Below, in pieces: positions 54,801-62,637 of a stretch of DNA of 64,000 bases. The stretch lies in contig CAZWDL010000010.1 of NCBI GenBank assembly GCA_964632995.1, positions 26,553-90,552 of the forward strand, given 5' to 3'. Made by a program: the position numbers and the translations under genes. Under the pieces are notes generated by a model. It saw only the letters and a list, made by a program, of their open reading frames with translations. It was not told the DNA's origin and made no database searches. The stretch comes from CAZWDL01 sp964632995. GTDB taxonomy: Bacteria; Bacteroidota; Bacteroidia; Chitinophagales; Saprospiraceae. How positions within the stretch are numbered: the stretch's first letter is position 1; the number at the start of each line of letters is the position of its first letter.

Positions 54801-56507
54801 GGCGGCACCGCCCCCTACACTTATATATGGAATGACCAGCCAACCAATGATACGCTTTCCTTCAACCTGTATCCCGGTCTGAGCGCCGGCGATTACCAGG
54901 TGTCAGTTGTCGACGGCAACAACTGTGAAACGGTAACCGGCAGCGGCACCGTGACGGACCCGCCGGGTATACAGGTCACCTTTACCGACACTGTGGCGGT
55001 GAGCTGCTTCGACGATGTCTGTGACGGGCAGGCCACAGCCAATGCCCTATACAGCGATGGTAGTACAGGGCTGTTCACCTTTAGCTGGGAAACCGGCGAA
55101 TCCGCTTCCGGCGTGTCCAGCGCCTTCGCTTCCCAGCTCTGCGCCGGTCTGCAAACCATTACGGTCACCGACGCCGATCAGTGTTTTTCCGTAGATACCA
55201 TTGATGTCCCCAGCCCTGCGGCCATTACCATTCAGGCCGATATTGAGCCGATCAGCTGTAACGGATTGTCAGACGGTGCAGTGACGCTCGAGGTCAGCGG
55301 CGGGACTCCGGCTTATGATCTTCTCTGGGTAGAATCGGGGGCCAGCGGTAACAGCCTCAGCGATTTGCCCGCCGGGGCCTACAGCGCCGTCATCACCGAC
55401 GCCAACGGTTGTAACAAATCACAGCTCATCGAAATCCGGGAACCCGCCGCCCTGGAACTGAGTATAGATGATGCTCAGACCCGGGATCCCTCGTGTAACG
55501 GCAGCGATGATGGCGTACTGGCGGTGCAGTTCAACCAGGATGACAGTATCAACCCCATCGGCCCCGAGCCCTTTACCTGGTCAAACGGCATCGCTCCGGC
55601 CAGCGCTCCGGTAGCCGATGGCCTGACGGCCGGCGTTTATGCCGTTACCCTTACCGACGTAAAAGGCTGCCAGGACTCCCTGACTTACACTCTCAACGAA
55701 CCCAGCCCCATCGTCGCCCTCATTCCCGACCCCGCCGACCCGCGCTGTTTCGGGGAATCGACCATTATCATTATCGATACTATCTTTGGAGGTAACGGTT
55801 CTGACCTATTTGACTACACTTATCAGATAGACAATAACGGGCTCGACTTTACCCCGGATCAGCCGGCGGTAGTCTTTGCCGGTCAGCATGTCATCACCAT
55901 AGAAGATCCGCTCGGCTGTACTTATCAGGATACGGTGGATATAAACCAGCCGGAAGAACTCACCGTAGCGTTCGATCCGGAAGTAGTCGAAATCGAGCTT
56001 GGTGATTCCACCACCCGCCTCGATCCGATCATCACCAATTCGCTGCCGATCGATTCTTTCATCTGGACTCCGACCATGGGCTTGTCTTCCTACAATGTGC
56101 AGCGTCCGATCGTCAAAGAGTTTGAAGATCAACGATATACCCTTACTGTTGTGGATGAAAACGGCTGCCAGGGTACGGGGTCCGTCTTCGTCGAGATCGA
56201 TCGCAACCGGAACGTCTATATTCCCAACGTCTTCTCGCCGAACGGGGATGGTCCGAATGATGAATTCCGGGTTTTTGCCTGCCAGGGCGTTGAGGAAATC
56301 ACCTCGGCCCGCATCTTCGACCGCTGGGGTAATCTGGTGTACGAATCAACTGATTTACTGCACAACTGCGACGGAGGCACCGCCATCTGGGACGGCCGTT
56401 TAAATGCGCAGTTCATGCAATCCGGTGTCTTCGTCTACATGATTGAAATTAAATTTATCGATAATGTCTCCCGGACCTACCGGGGGGATGTGACCTTGTT
56501 GCGGTAG
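51861..56507 (+). CDS. large T9SS-secreted adhesin-like protein with SprB-type repeats and type B sorting domain
   Basis: The 1548-residue surface protein has a signal peptide (MIRKFISLSCFLIGLFSIQA, then Q), an N-terminal region of unknown type (30-300), and a cohesin-like domain (about 315-440; SICLDVTVENFQDVALFQGT, WDSDVLNFTGIEGL). More than ten SprB-like repeats follow (about 450-1420), each with a CFGESTGS- or CNGLSDGAVTLEVSGG-type Cys-Asp-Gly start, a YxxxW core and an LPAGxYxVxVTDANGC end. The C-terminal type B gliding-motility domain (about 1465-1548) contains VYIPNVFSPNGDGPNDEFRV, IFDRWGNLVYES and FVYMIEIKF. It is exported by T9SS and probably mediates adhesion or gliding. It is monocistronic. 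Confidence 0.92.
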   Translation: MIRKFISLSCFLIGLFSIQAQTPSNISIEGETGVTLRAPEDCNEAGTIRYGLHKGQSNDVSSETIYLCFGDSMQLIHNQDFILDGDPNPGTPAGIGYAFYDCPPTPTFSGSDLATIVRDPCLNKTSPIFLNGVPVPQTDGLWIAAGEANGNIMLANRGQLQEAFAGGEPVQFWFAPITIDDFAGLTYESDGAGGPAGPCVDVSPEAAFSVVYLNPLTIEDLRIDAGPNGCVGSFVIDGGLPEFEDRSDYQITIVKEDDPGITGQVVMNPLPEPGEAVAFFVPEPGQYRITVEDDKSCAVSTSADMSGCEAVTFELPFINARPGASICLDVTVENFQDVALFQGTITWDSDVLNFTGIEGLNSNLINLQDAFETPAEDTLTFAWFEPGFAGINLPDGAVIFQVCFEVAGVLGQSSPVAFVDTPTPVEVGDSNDQEKGHITRSGQVNVSEEVLFVDISTDSVECSDEANGAIQIRVAQGQPNYRVSWDSLPSPGPFKGPIVITDDGGATRLENLPAGSYEIRIEDSASPPNTYIDTVEIFQPLALGASIDGQQPTCFGESTGSVSVEVFVGGIIQTDLSGYSFAWNRSNQNVSRLDSVGSGLYQVTVTAPNGCTAEASTTLSQPAPITLDEVITDASCSGATNGGLMVTAGGGNPFTGNYTFEWDSLGTFVTNVSTVTNLSAGEYFLTVTDDNGCFSADSFVVSADKMLSINEVITDISCNAETDGEVIVSGSTTGAAADLPYTFVWEGPGIPAGSSDTGDNSTRSNLAAGMYSVTMSDADPAGCQVVENYTLTEPDPIAITLEAKTDETCVVGMDGNALIEVSGGTLPYEYVWFNEDRDTVSTDTLATDLSAGRYAAQITDANGCIDSLEVFINAPTPPLIQPIENDTLLCFNDTNGTLTVNATPGNAPITGYQWSNNIAGQTITGLSPGVYYVSVSAEDGCVNVDSALVVAPSPLQLDSIVDTAPTCAGDSDGSLTVFASGGTAPYTYIWNDQPTNDTLSFNLYPGLSAGDYQVSVVDGNNCETVTGSGTVTDPPGIQVTFTDTVAVSCFDDVCDGQATANALYSDGSTGLFTFSWETGESASGVSSAFASQLCAGLQTITVTDADQCFSVDTIDVPSPAAITIQADIEPISCNGLSDGAVTLEVSGGTPAYDLLWVESGASGNSLSDLPAGAYSAVITDANGCNKSQLIEIREPAALELSIDDAQTRDPSCNGSDDGVLAVQFNQDDSINPIGPEPFTWSNGIAPASAPVADGLTAGVYAVTLTDVKGCQDSLTYTLNEPSPIVALIPDPADPRCFGESTIIIIDTIFGGNGSDLFDYTYQIDNNGLDFTPDQPAVVFAGQHVITIEDPLGCTYQDTVDINQPEELTVAFDPEVVEIELGDSTTRLDPIITNSLPIDSFIWTPTMGLSSYNVQRPIVKEFEDQRYTLTVVDENGCQGTGSVFVEIDRNRNVYIPNVFSPNGDGPNDEFRVFACQGVEEITSARIFDRWGNLVYESTDLLHNCDGGTAIWDGRLNAQFMQSGVFVYMIEIKFIDNVSRTYRGDVTLLR

Positions 56508-56550
56508 AAAAGTTGTTTGGGTTCCTGAATGGATGAGGACACTCAGGAAC

Positions 56551-57792
56551 TCAAACGCTTTTACCCACCCGGACCTTAGCCTCTTCCTTGGGATAACACA
56601 GGTAATACTTGGTAATTAGCTGCGACTGAATGCCGTAATCGGCGCTTTCCGACATGGGCAGCACCTCTCCGTTTTTGTGCAGAATTCTAATTTCGTCTTT
56701 GGAGGTAGAATAGGCGTTATTGGTTTCCTTGCCTTCGAAGACGAGATAACGAAGCGCCTCCGAAGAAAAAGGCGACCATTCGATCACCTGTTGCCGGATG
56801 TTTTCCACATAGCTGCGATCGAAGGGGCGGTTGCTGAGCTCCAGCCGGAAGAGGCGGCGGTGGAGGAGGGATTTAGAAAGGTAGGCCAGAAGAGGATCCT
56901 CTGCGTGGTTCCAGCTTTTGAGGGCCGAAATGATATCGAAATCATCCAGCTCGGCGAAATAACCCAGGGCCTGCCCCTCTTCAGCGTGAAAACGGTCGGC
57001 GGTGATGTCGTTATACAGAAAATAAGCCAGGCTTTGCGAACAGTGCAGCCGGACACCGCCGCGGGCGAGCATCTGTGCGCGACGCAGGGTCTGTACGAGC
57101 ATTTGTTCTGCAGACAGTACCGTTTTGTGCAGGTAGACTTGCCAGTACATCAGCCGGCGGGCAACGAGGAATTTCTCCACTGAATAAATGCCCTTTTCCT
57201 CCACCACGAGCTCCCCTTCGTGTACCGCCAGCATTTTGATAATGCGGTCGTACCCGATCACCCCTTCGTAGACTCCCGTGAAGAAGCTGTCGCGGTTGAG
57301 GTAGTCCATGCGGTCCATATCGAGCTGCCCCGAAACCAATTGATGGAGGAAGCGTTTGTGATAACTGTTTCGGAAAATTTTCAGCGCCAGCTCCAGTTTG
57401 CCGTCGAAGTGCTCATTGAGCTGCGCCATAAAAAGAGCCGAAAGTTCTTCGTGGGAAATCTGAATAAGCGTATTCTCCAGGGTATGAGAAAAAGGGCCGT
57501 GCCCGATATCGTGCAACAGGATGGCAATGTAAGCAGCCTCGGCTTCTTCTTTCGTAATCTCGACGCCTTTATCTCTCAATACATCAATGGCCTGCGTCAT
57601 CAGGTGAAAAGCGCCCAGTGCGTGATGAAAGCGGGTGTGCAGTGCTCCGGGATAAACATAATGCGTAAGACTTACCTGCTTGATTCGTCGCAGACGCTGG
57701 AAGAAGGGGTGTTCAATCAGTTCAAAAATTATCCCGTAAGGCACGCTGACGAATCCGTACACCGGATCATTAAAAATTTTTTTTCTATTCAT
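56551..57792 (-). CDS. HD-domain phosphohydrolase (dGTPase/SAMHD1-like)
   Basis: The 413-residue cytoplasmic protein carries the HD metal-binding set: RFHHALG (His56), LLHDIGHGPFSH (His94-Asp95) and SGQLDMDRMDYLNRD (distal Asp). The N-terminal DPVYGFVSVPYGIIFELIEH and FFQRLRRIKQVSLTHYVYPG match the family of dNTP triphosphohydrolase-like HD proteins found throughout Bacteroidota. It may hydrolyse dNTPs or another nucleotide. It diverges from porX across 290 bp. Confidence 0.88.
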   Translation of the reverse strand: MNRKKIFNDPVYGFVSVPYGIIFELIEHPFFQRLRRIKQVSLTHYVYPGALHTRFHHALGAFHLMTQAIDVLRDKGVEITKEEAEAAYIAILLHDIGHGPFSHTLENTLIQISHEELSALFMAQLNEHFDGKLELALKIFRNSYHKRFLHQLVSGQLDMDRMDYLNRDSFFTGVYEGVIGYDRIIKMLAVHEGELVVEEKGIYSVEKFLVARRLMYWQVYLHKTVLSAEQMLVQTLRRAQMLARGGVRLHCSQSLAYFLYNDITADRFHAEEGQALGYFAELDDFDIISALKSWNHAEDPLLAYLSKSLLHRRLFRLELSNRPFDRSYVENIRQQVIEWSPFSSEALRYLVFEGKETNNAYSTSKDEIRILHKNGEVLPMSESADYGIQSQLITKYYLCYPKEEAKVRVGKSV

Positions 57793-58082
57793 TATTACCT
57801 GATTTCAGCCCGATTACAGCAAGACGCACAACTGAATCCAATGCTATGGTGTTCTGAGAATGTACCTTTTACAACGACCGTGATTGCCTCCGTTTTTTTT
57901 TGCTATTTTCCGCAAACTTCCGCAATGACCGGTGAAAAGCATTGAATTAAAGGGATAAATTTCCATCGATCACTGTAAAAACAAGTGGAACAAGAAATGT
58001 TTCATCTGAAAAAACAGTTGGATAAGGGAACATTTACGCTATCCCAAAATACCTGAATTAACGAAACCACAGGAAAAAAAGC

Positions 58083-59636
58083 ATGGATAACATCAAAATA
58101 CTTTGGGCCGATGACGAGATTGACTTGCTGAAACCGCAGTTGCTGTTTCTGGAGAAAAAAGGCTATGACGTCATCACCGTGACCAACGGTCATGACGCCC
58201 TGGAAGAATGCGCCCAAAACAACGATATCGACGTCGTTTTTCTGGACGAAAGCATGCCCGGTATCACCGGACTGGAAACCCTTTCCCAGATCAAAGAATC
58301 CTACCCCAACCTGCCCGTAGTGATGATCACTAAGAACGAGGCGGAAAATGTGATGGAAGAAGCAATCGGCGCCGAGATCGCGGACTATCTGATCAAACCG
58401 GTTAATCCCAATCAGATTTTGCTTACGCTGAAAAAAATTATCGATAACAAGCGCCTTGTCCGCGAGAAAACCTCCTCTGATTACCAGCAGGAGTTCCGGC
58501 AGATTTTCATGCGCATCAACAGCGGACTCGATCACGAAGAATGGGTGGATGTGTACCGTAAAATCGTCAACTGGGAAATCAAGATTGATCATTCTCACTC
58601 CGTCGGAATGGCGGATATTCTCTCTATGCAGAAGAGTGAGGCCAATACGGAGTTTTCCAAATACATTGTAAACAATTACCTGCACTGGGTCCGCGATGGC
58701 GACGGGCCGGTGATGTCCAACAATTTAATGCGCAGCAAGATCTTCCCGCATGTGACGGAGGAAGTTCCCACCATCATGCTGTTACTCGACAACCTCCGCT
58801 ATGATCAGTGGCGCGTCATCGAGCCGATCATATCGGAGCTGTTCCGTATTGAAGAAGAAGATTATTTTTACAGCATCCTGCCTACTTCCACCCAATACAG
58901 CCGCAATGCCATCTTCGCCGGCATGATGCCTTCTGAAATAGAAAGGCACTTTCCCAACTGGTGGAAAAATGACAACGAGGAGGGAGGCAAAAACCTCCAC
59001 GAAGACGATTTCCTGGCCGAGCAGGTCAAGCGTACCTTCCGCAAGCCCATTCGGCACGATTACGTCAAAGTGACCAATGTAGGCCATGCAAAGCAGGTGC
59101 AGGACAATATCATGAATTACCTGCAGAATGACTTCACGGTGATCGTATACAACTTCATCGACATGCTCTCGCATGCCCGCACCGAGATGGAGGTGCTCAA
59201 GGAACTGGCCGGCGATGAAAAAGCCTACCGTTCCCTGACGCGTTCGTGGTTCCAGAATTCTCCGCTGTGGATCGCTCTGCAAAAAGTAGCCGAACGCGAC
59301 GTCAACCTGATCGTCACTACCGACCACGGCACCATCCGCGTCAATACGCCCTCCAGAGTGGTCGGCGACCGAGAAACGACGACCAACCTGCGCTACAAAG
59401 TTGGTAGGAACCTGCAGTACGAACGCCGCGACATCCTCGAGGTGCGCGATCCGGAAAAGGCCCTCTTACCGCGACCGAATGTCAGCTCAACGTTCATTTT
59501 TGCCAAAGAAGATAAATTTTTCCTCTATCCGAATAACTACAATTACTACAACAACTACTACAAGGATACCTTCCAGCACGGCGGCATCTCCCTGGAGGAG
59601 ATGATCTGCCCGGTGGTGCGCCTGCGAACGAAATGA
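58083..59636 (+). CDS. porX: T9SS response regulator with PglZ-type phosphatase domain
   Basis: The 517-residue protein begins with a CheY-like receiver (1-120; acidic pair in WADDEID, phospho-acceptor Asp55 in VVFLDESMPG, Lys105 in DYLIKPVNP). A helical linker leads to an alkaline-phosphatase-superfamily (PglZ) domain (about 205-515; IMLLLDNLRYDQWRVIEP with metal Asp, LPTSTQYSRNAIFAGMMPSE with Thr nucleophile region, VIVYNFIDMLSHARTEME, NLIVTTDHGTIRV with DH metal pair, DTFQHGGISLEEMICPVVRL). This is the PorX architecture, which controls T9SS gene expression in Bacteroidota together with PorY and SigP. Neither porY nor other T9SS core genes lie in the window, but two T9SS cargo genes do. Confidence 0.94.
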   Translation: MDNIKILWADDEIDLLKPQLLFLEKKGYDVITVTNGHDALEECAQNNDIDVVFLDESMPGITGLETLSQIKESYPNLPVVMITKNEAENVMEEAIGAEIADYLIKPVNPNQILLTLKKIIDNKRLVREKTSSDYQQEFRQIFMRINSGLDHEEWVDVYRKIVNWEIKIDHSHSVGMADILSMQKSEANTEFSKYIVNNYLHWVRDGDGPVMSNNLMRSKIFPHVTEEVPTIMLLLDNLRYDQWRVIEPIISELFRIEEEDYFYSILPTSTQYSRNAIFAGMMPSEIERHFPNWWKNDNEEGGKNLHEDDFLAEQVKRTFRKPIRHDYVKVTNVGHAKQVQDNIMNYLQNDFTVIVYNFIDMLSHARTEMEVLKELAGDEKAYRSLTRSWFQNSPLWIALQKVAERDVNLIVTTDHGTIRVNTPSRVVGDRETTTNLRYKVGRNLQYERRDILEVRDPEKALLPRPNVSSTFIFAKEDKFFLYPNNYNYYNNYYKDTFQHGGISLEEMICPVVRLRTK

Positions 59637-59660
59637 GGCGAATTGAAAATTGGGAAGGCA

Positions 59661-59704
59661 ATTCTTCCGACTTCCGACTTCCGAATTCCGAATTCCGACT
59701 TCCC
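59661..59704. repeat. exact 7-bp-phased TTC tract between convergent genes
   Basis: TTC recurs at 59665, 59672, 59679, 59686, 59693 and 59700, as CTTCCGA and ATTCCGA heptamers. The tract touches the stop codon of the minus-strand 59704 gene and is the cleanest example in the window. Confidence 0.7.
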
Positions 59705-60159
59705 TAAAGTCCGTTCACTTCCAGGGATTCCCGGATTTGCGGATGGCTCTCCAGGAAGTCGCGCAGGCGGAAAAGGCTGGGTACGAAGAGGATGCGGCGG
59801 CCAAAGTTTCCGGGTTCGATCAGGTAGAGGTTGGCCGTGCTAAAAAACAGGAATTTACTGACCTCGATGCGTTCCACATTGTGGAAAGGATAGCGGTAGG
59901 TTTTGAAGTAATTCGTAACATAGACGAAGCTGTTGTCCATTTCCACCCGCTTCAGGTCAAGCAGGGTGAAATAGAACATGGCCAGTCCACTCAGATAGAA
60001 AAGGAGAACTATGAGCTGAAAAGTGGTGCGCGGCATATTGCCGACATATCCGTAATCCGTCAGGAAAACGGCCAGGGTAACGGCCCCGAACAGAACGATC
60101 CAGAAAGTGGGAATAAATATTTTTAAAAAAAGCGTCAGGTTAGTCGATATGCGATGCAT
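59704..60159 (-). CDS. two-TM membrane protein, unknown function
   Basis: The 151-residue protein has two hydrophobic segments (about 10-32 and 45-68). A soluble C-terminal part follows with VTNYFKTYRYPFHNVERIEV, which resembles a small PH-like beta domain of bacterial membrane proteins. I do not recognise a named family. It lies 78 bp downstream of tatC on the same strand and may be co-transcribed with it. Confidence 0.65.
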   Translation of the reverse strand: MHRISTNLTLFLKIFIPTFWIVLFGAVTLAVFLTDYGYVGNMPRTTFQLIVLLFYLSGLAMFYFTLLDLKRVEMDNSFVYVTNYFKTYRYPFHNVERIEVSKFLFFSTANLYLIEPGNFGRRILFVPSLFRLRDFLESHPQIRESLEVNGL

Positions 60160-60237
60160 GAAATTTCCTTCTGTTTTTACGAGAGCGCAGCCCGCCCTCT
60201 AAAAAAGCGCTTCCCGGGTTGTTTACGGCCCCGGGGC

Positions 60238-61116
60238 TCATTCATTTTTCCTCAATTCTCTCTCTCTTTCCGCTTCTTTTGCTGCTTCTTCCCGCACGAC
60301 CCGCGCCGAGACCAGGATGCTAATCTCATAGAGGATGAACAGCGGAATGCCGATGAGGAACTGCGTGACCACATCCGGGGGCGTCAGCATGGCAGACAGC
60401 ATCAGAATGCCGATGATGGAATGGCGGCGGTATTTGCGCAGGTCATCCGGCGTTACCAGTCCGATGCGGGACAGGAAATACACCACCACCGGCAGTTCGA
60501 AAATCAAGCCTGCCGGGGCGGTAAACATGATCATGTAATTGATCAGGGAGGACAAGGTCGGGACATTCTCGACGCCGGGAATGGTATACCCTGCCAAAAA
60601 CTTAACGGCAAAGGGGGAAATGATAAAGTATCCGAAGGAAACCCCCAGCATAAACAAGAAAGAACAAACAAAAACTGCACCACGGGCCGTTTGTCGCTCC
60701 TTGGAATAGAGTCCCGGTTTGATGAAGGTCCAGAATTCCCAGAAAATATAAGGGAAAGAAGCGATAAAGCCGGTGATGAATGATACTTTGATACTGGTGA
60801 TGAACGCCTCCCCGAAACCAATCGCCTGCTTGCGGAATACCGGCGGCTCCAGGCACATAATATCGCCCAGCATCAACAATTCTGAGAGCCCGCAAAAGGC
60901 CCGGTAGGAAAGAAAGTCTTCATAGGTGGGTGCAAAGATCACTTTGTCGAAGAGCCAGTCCTGAAAGATGAACAACACAATACCAATCGTAACGATAACC
61001 GCCAGTGACCTGATAATATGCCAGCGCAATTCCTCCAGGTGTTCCAGAAAGGTCATCTCCTTGGGTGCTTCCTTCTGCTCCTCTATTTTATCTACATCGA
61101 TCTGATCCAATGGCAT
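60238..61116 (-). CDS. tatC: Sec-independent protein translocase subunit TatC
   Basis: The 292-residue inner-membrane protein has six hydrophobic segments and the TatC motifs TFLEHLEELRWHIIRSL (23-39), FPYIFWEFWTFIKPGLYSKE near 140, and FELPVVVYFLSRIGLVTPDD near 205. It forms the receptor for twin-arginine signals with TatA/B. The charged tail (EEAAKEAERERELRKNE) is cytoplasmic. No tatA is adjacent. A possible Tat substrate in the window is the protein at 29947. Confidence 0.94.
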   Translation of the reverse strand: MPLDQIDVDKIEEQKEAPKEMTFLEHLEELRWHIIRSLAVIVTIGIVLFIFQDWLFDKVIFAPTYEDFLSYRAFCGLSELLMLGDIMCLEPPVFRKQAIGFGEAFITSIKVSFITGFIASFPYIFWEFWTFIKPGLYSKERQTARGAVFVCSFLFMLGVSFGYFIISPFAVKFLAGYTIPGVENVPTLSSLINYMIMFTAPAGLIFELPVVVYFLSRIGLVTPDDLRKYRRHSIIGILMLSAMLTPPDVVTQFLIGIPLFILYEISILVSARVVREEAAKEAERERELRKNE

Positions 61117-61433
61117 GTTTTTCCTCCATTTATTCCGGCAAAGGCTAACCCCCGGCTTCTTGGAAAAGGTATTTTGTAAAATAACTATCCTGGAAAGCCG
61201 ATGGTTTTAAGGATTGAAAATAAAAATGTCGCGCCTAAAAAGCCATAGTCCTTCTTCTTTTCTTCATCAAGGGCAAAAGTAAGAAATTTTGGTATAGTCT
61301 TACCTATCTTTTCGCAGCTCCTCCGAAAAGAAAATCAAACCGGGAATCCGATAAAAAAGCTTATTTTGGCGCCTGATGCCGGCCCCGGGTACTTTAAACC
61401 ACGGGGCTTTTGTATTTCGGTAATTGCGAAGGT
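61117..61433. other. 317-bp divergent intergenic region, no clear features
   Basis: It separates the divergent tatC and antiporter genes. I see no convincing promoter pair or hairpin. A short in-frame extension of the antiporter from a TTG at 61410 was not accepted as coding. Confidence 0.45.
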
Positions 61434-62360
61434 ATGGATATTTTACTCAATATAGGGTTGTTCATTATCAGCCTGGCAGTGCTTTTGAAGGCCTCTGACT
61501 GGTTCATCGATTCGGCCGAGCAAATCGGGTTATCCGCGGGGATTTCTCCTTTCATTATCGGCGTAACGATCGTTGCATTCGGAACTTCCCTGCCCGAGCT
61601 GGCTACTTCTATCGCGGCGGTGCTGGGGGGAGAGTCGGAAATCGTCGTGGGCACCGTCATTGGGTCCAATATCACCAACATTGCCCTGGTACTCGGTCTG
61701 GTAGCCGTCTTTGTCGGGAAGATTGACCTGGAGTACAATATCTGGCACATCGATATCCCCTACCTCTGGGGATCCGCTTTTATGCTGTGGTTCGTGCTGC
61801 GCGATCTGAATATTTCCTTGTTTGAAGGCCTGCTATTCCTGGGCGGCATCGCCATTTTTCTCGCTTATTCGATAAAATCGGACGAAAAGGGCTCTATGAT
61901 CGAGACCAGGCCCAACTGGCGAACCTATTTTATGTTATTGCTCGGCGGCGTGCTGGTCTGGCTGGCTTCCGATTATACCATCCTCGCCATTCGCCGCCTG
62001 TCCGCTATCGCCGGGATAGATCCCGGGGTGATTGCGCTTTCAGCCGTTGCCATCGGCACCTCGCTGCCGGAGGTGATCGTCAGCCTTACCGCTGCCCAAA
62101 AGGGCAAATCGTCCATCGCGGTAGGCAATGTACTGGGCTCCAATATCTTCAACACCTACATCGTTATAAGCATCCCCTCTTTCGTGGGAAAAATCGCCGT
62201 TCCGAAAACCATCCTCGAATTTTACTTGCCCCTCATGGTCGTGATGACCATCCTGTTCGGCGTCATGGCCAACAACCGGAAAATTACCCGCTGGGAGGGA
62301 GCCCTGCTGCTGCTCTTCTACCTGCTCTTTGCTTCGGAGATTTTTGCAGGAACGCGGTAG
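61434..62360 (+). CDS. CaCA-family calcium/sodium antiporter (YrbG-like)
   Basis: The 308-residue membrane protein starts at the ATG at 61434, placing the first helix directly at the N-terminus. It has ten hydrophobic segments in two inverted halves, each with the CaCA alpha-repeat: GTSLPELATS plus GSNITNIALVLG (near 48 and 82), and GTSLPEVIVS plus GSNIFNTYIVI (near 205 and 240). The acidic residues in GTSLPE bind the cation. It exchanges Ca2+ or another cation for Na+/H+; cation specificity is not certain. Confidence 0.92.
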   Translation: MDILLNIGLFIISLAVLLKASDWFIDSAEQIGLSAGISPFIIGVTIVAFGTSLPELATSIAAVLGGESEIVVGTVIGSNITNIALVLGLVAVFVGKIDLEYNIWHIDIPYLWGSAFMLWFVLRDLNISLFEGLLFLGGIAIFLAYSIKSDEKGSMIETRPNWRTYFMLLLGGVLVWLASDYTILAIRRLSAIAGIDPGVIALSAVAIGTSLPEVIVSLTAAQKGKSSIAVGNVLGSNIFNTYIVISIPSFVGKIAVPKTILEFYLPLMVVMTILFGVMANNRKITRWEGALLLLFYLLFASEIFAGTR

Positions 62361-62637
62361 AGCGTACACAGTTTCACAGTTAGTACCTGGACACAAAAAC
62401 GCAACAGCGCACTACAAGAAAAGAATTAAAGGGGTGGACTATGAATACAAAATATCTTATATTTAGGATGAAAATGGGCTCCGCAGCCTAAAACCCCGGC
62501 AAAACTGAATATTCCTGCCGAAAAACAAGCCCACATTTCAACTTAAGAAGGGAACATTACGATAGTATAAAGGGAAAGCGAACCGTGCCGTTGATGAAGG
62601 GTCAACAGCGCAGCTTTAATTGATAAATGAACATATT

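Noticed and set aside
51861..56507. regular repeats in the adhesin gene as a CRISPR or tandem DNA repeat array
   Set aside because: The periodicity is at protein level, with diverged codons and about 80-residue units; there are no identical DNA repeats with unique spacers.
58083..59636. PglZ-type domain as a sign of a BREX or Pgl phage-defence system
   Set aside because: The receiver-PglZ architecture and full length match PorX; none of the BREX genes is adjacent.
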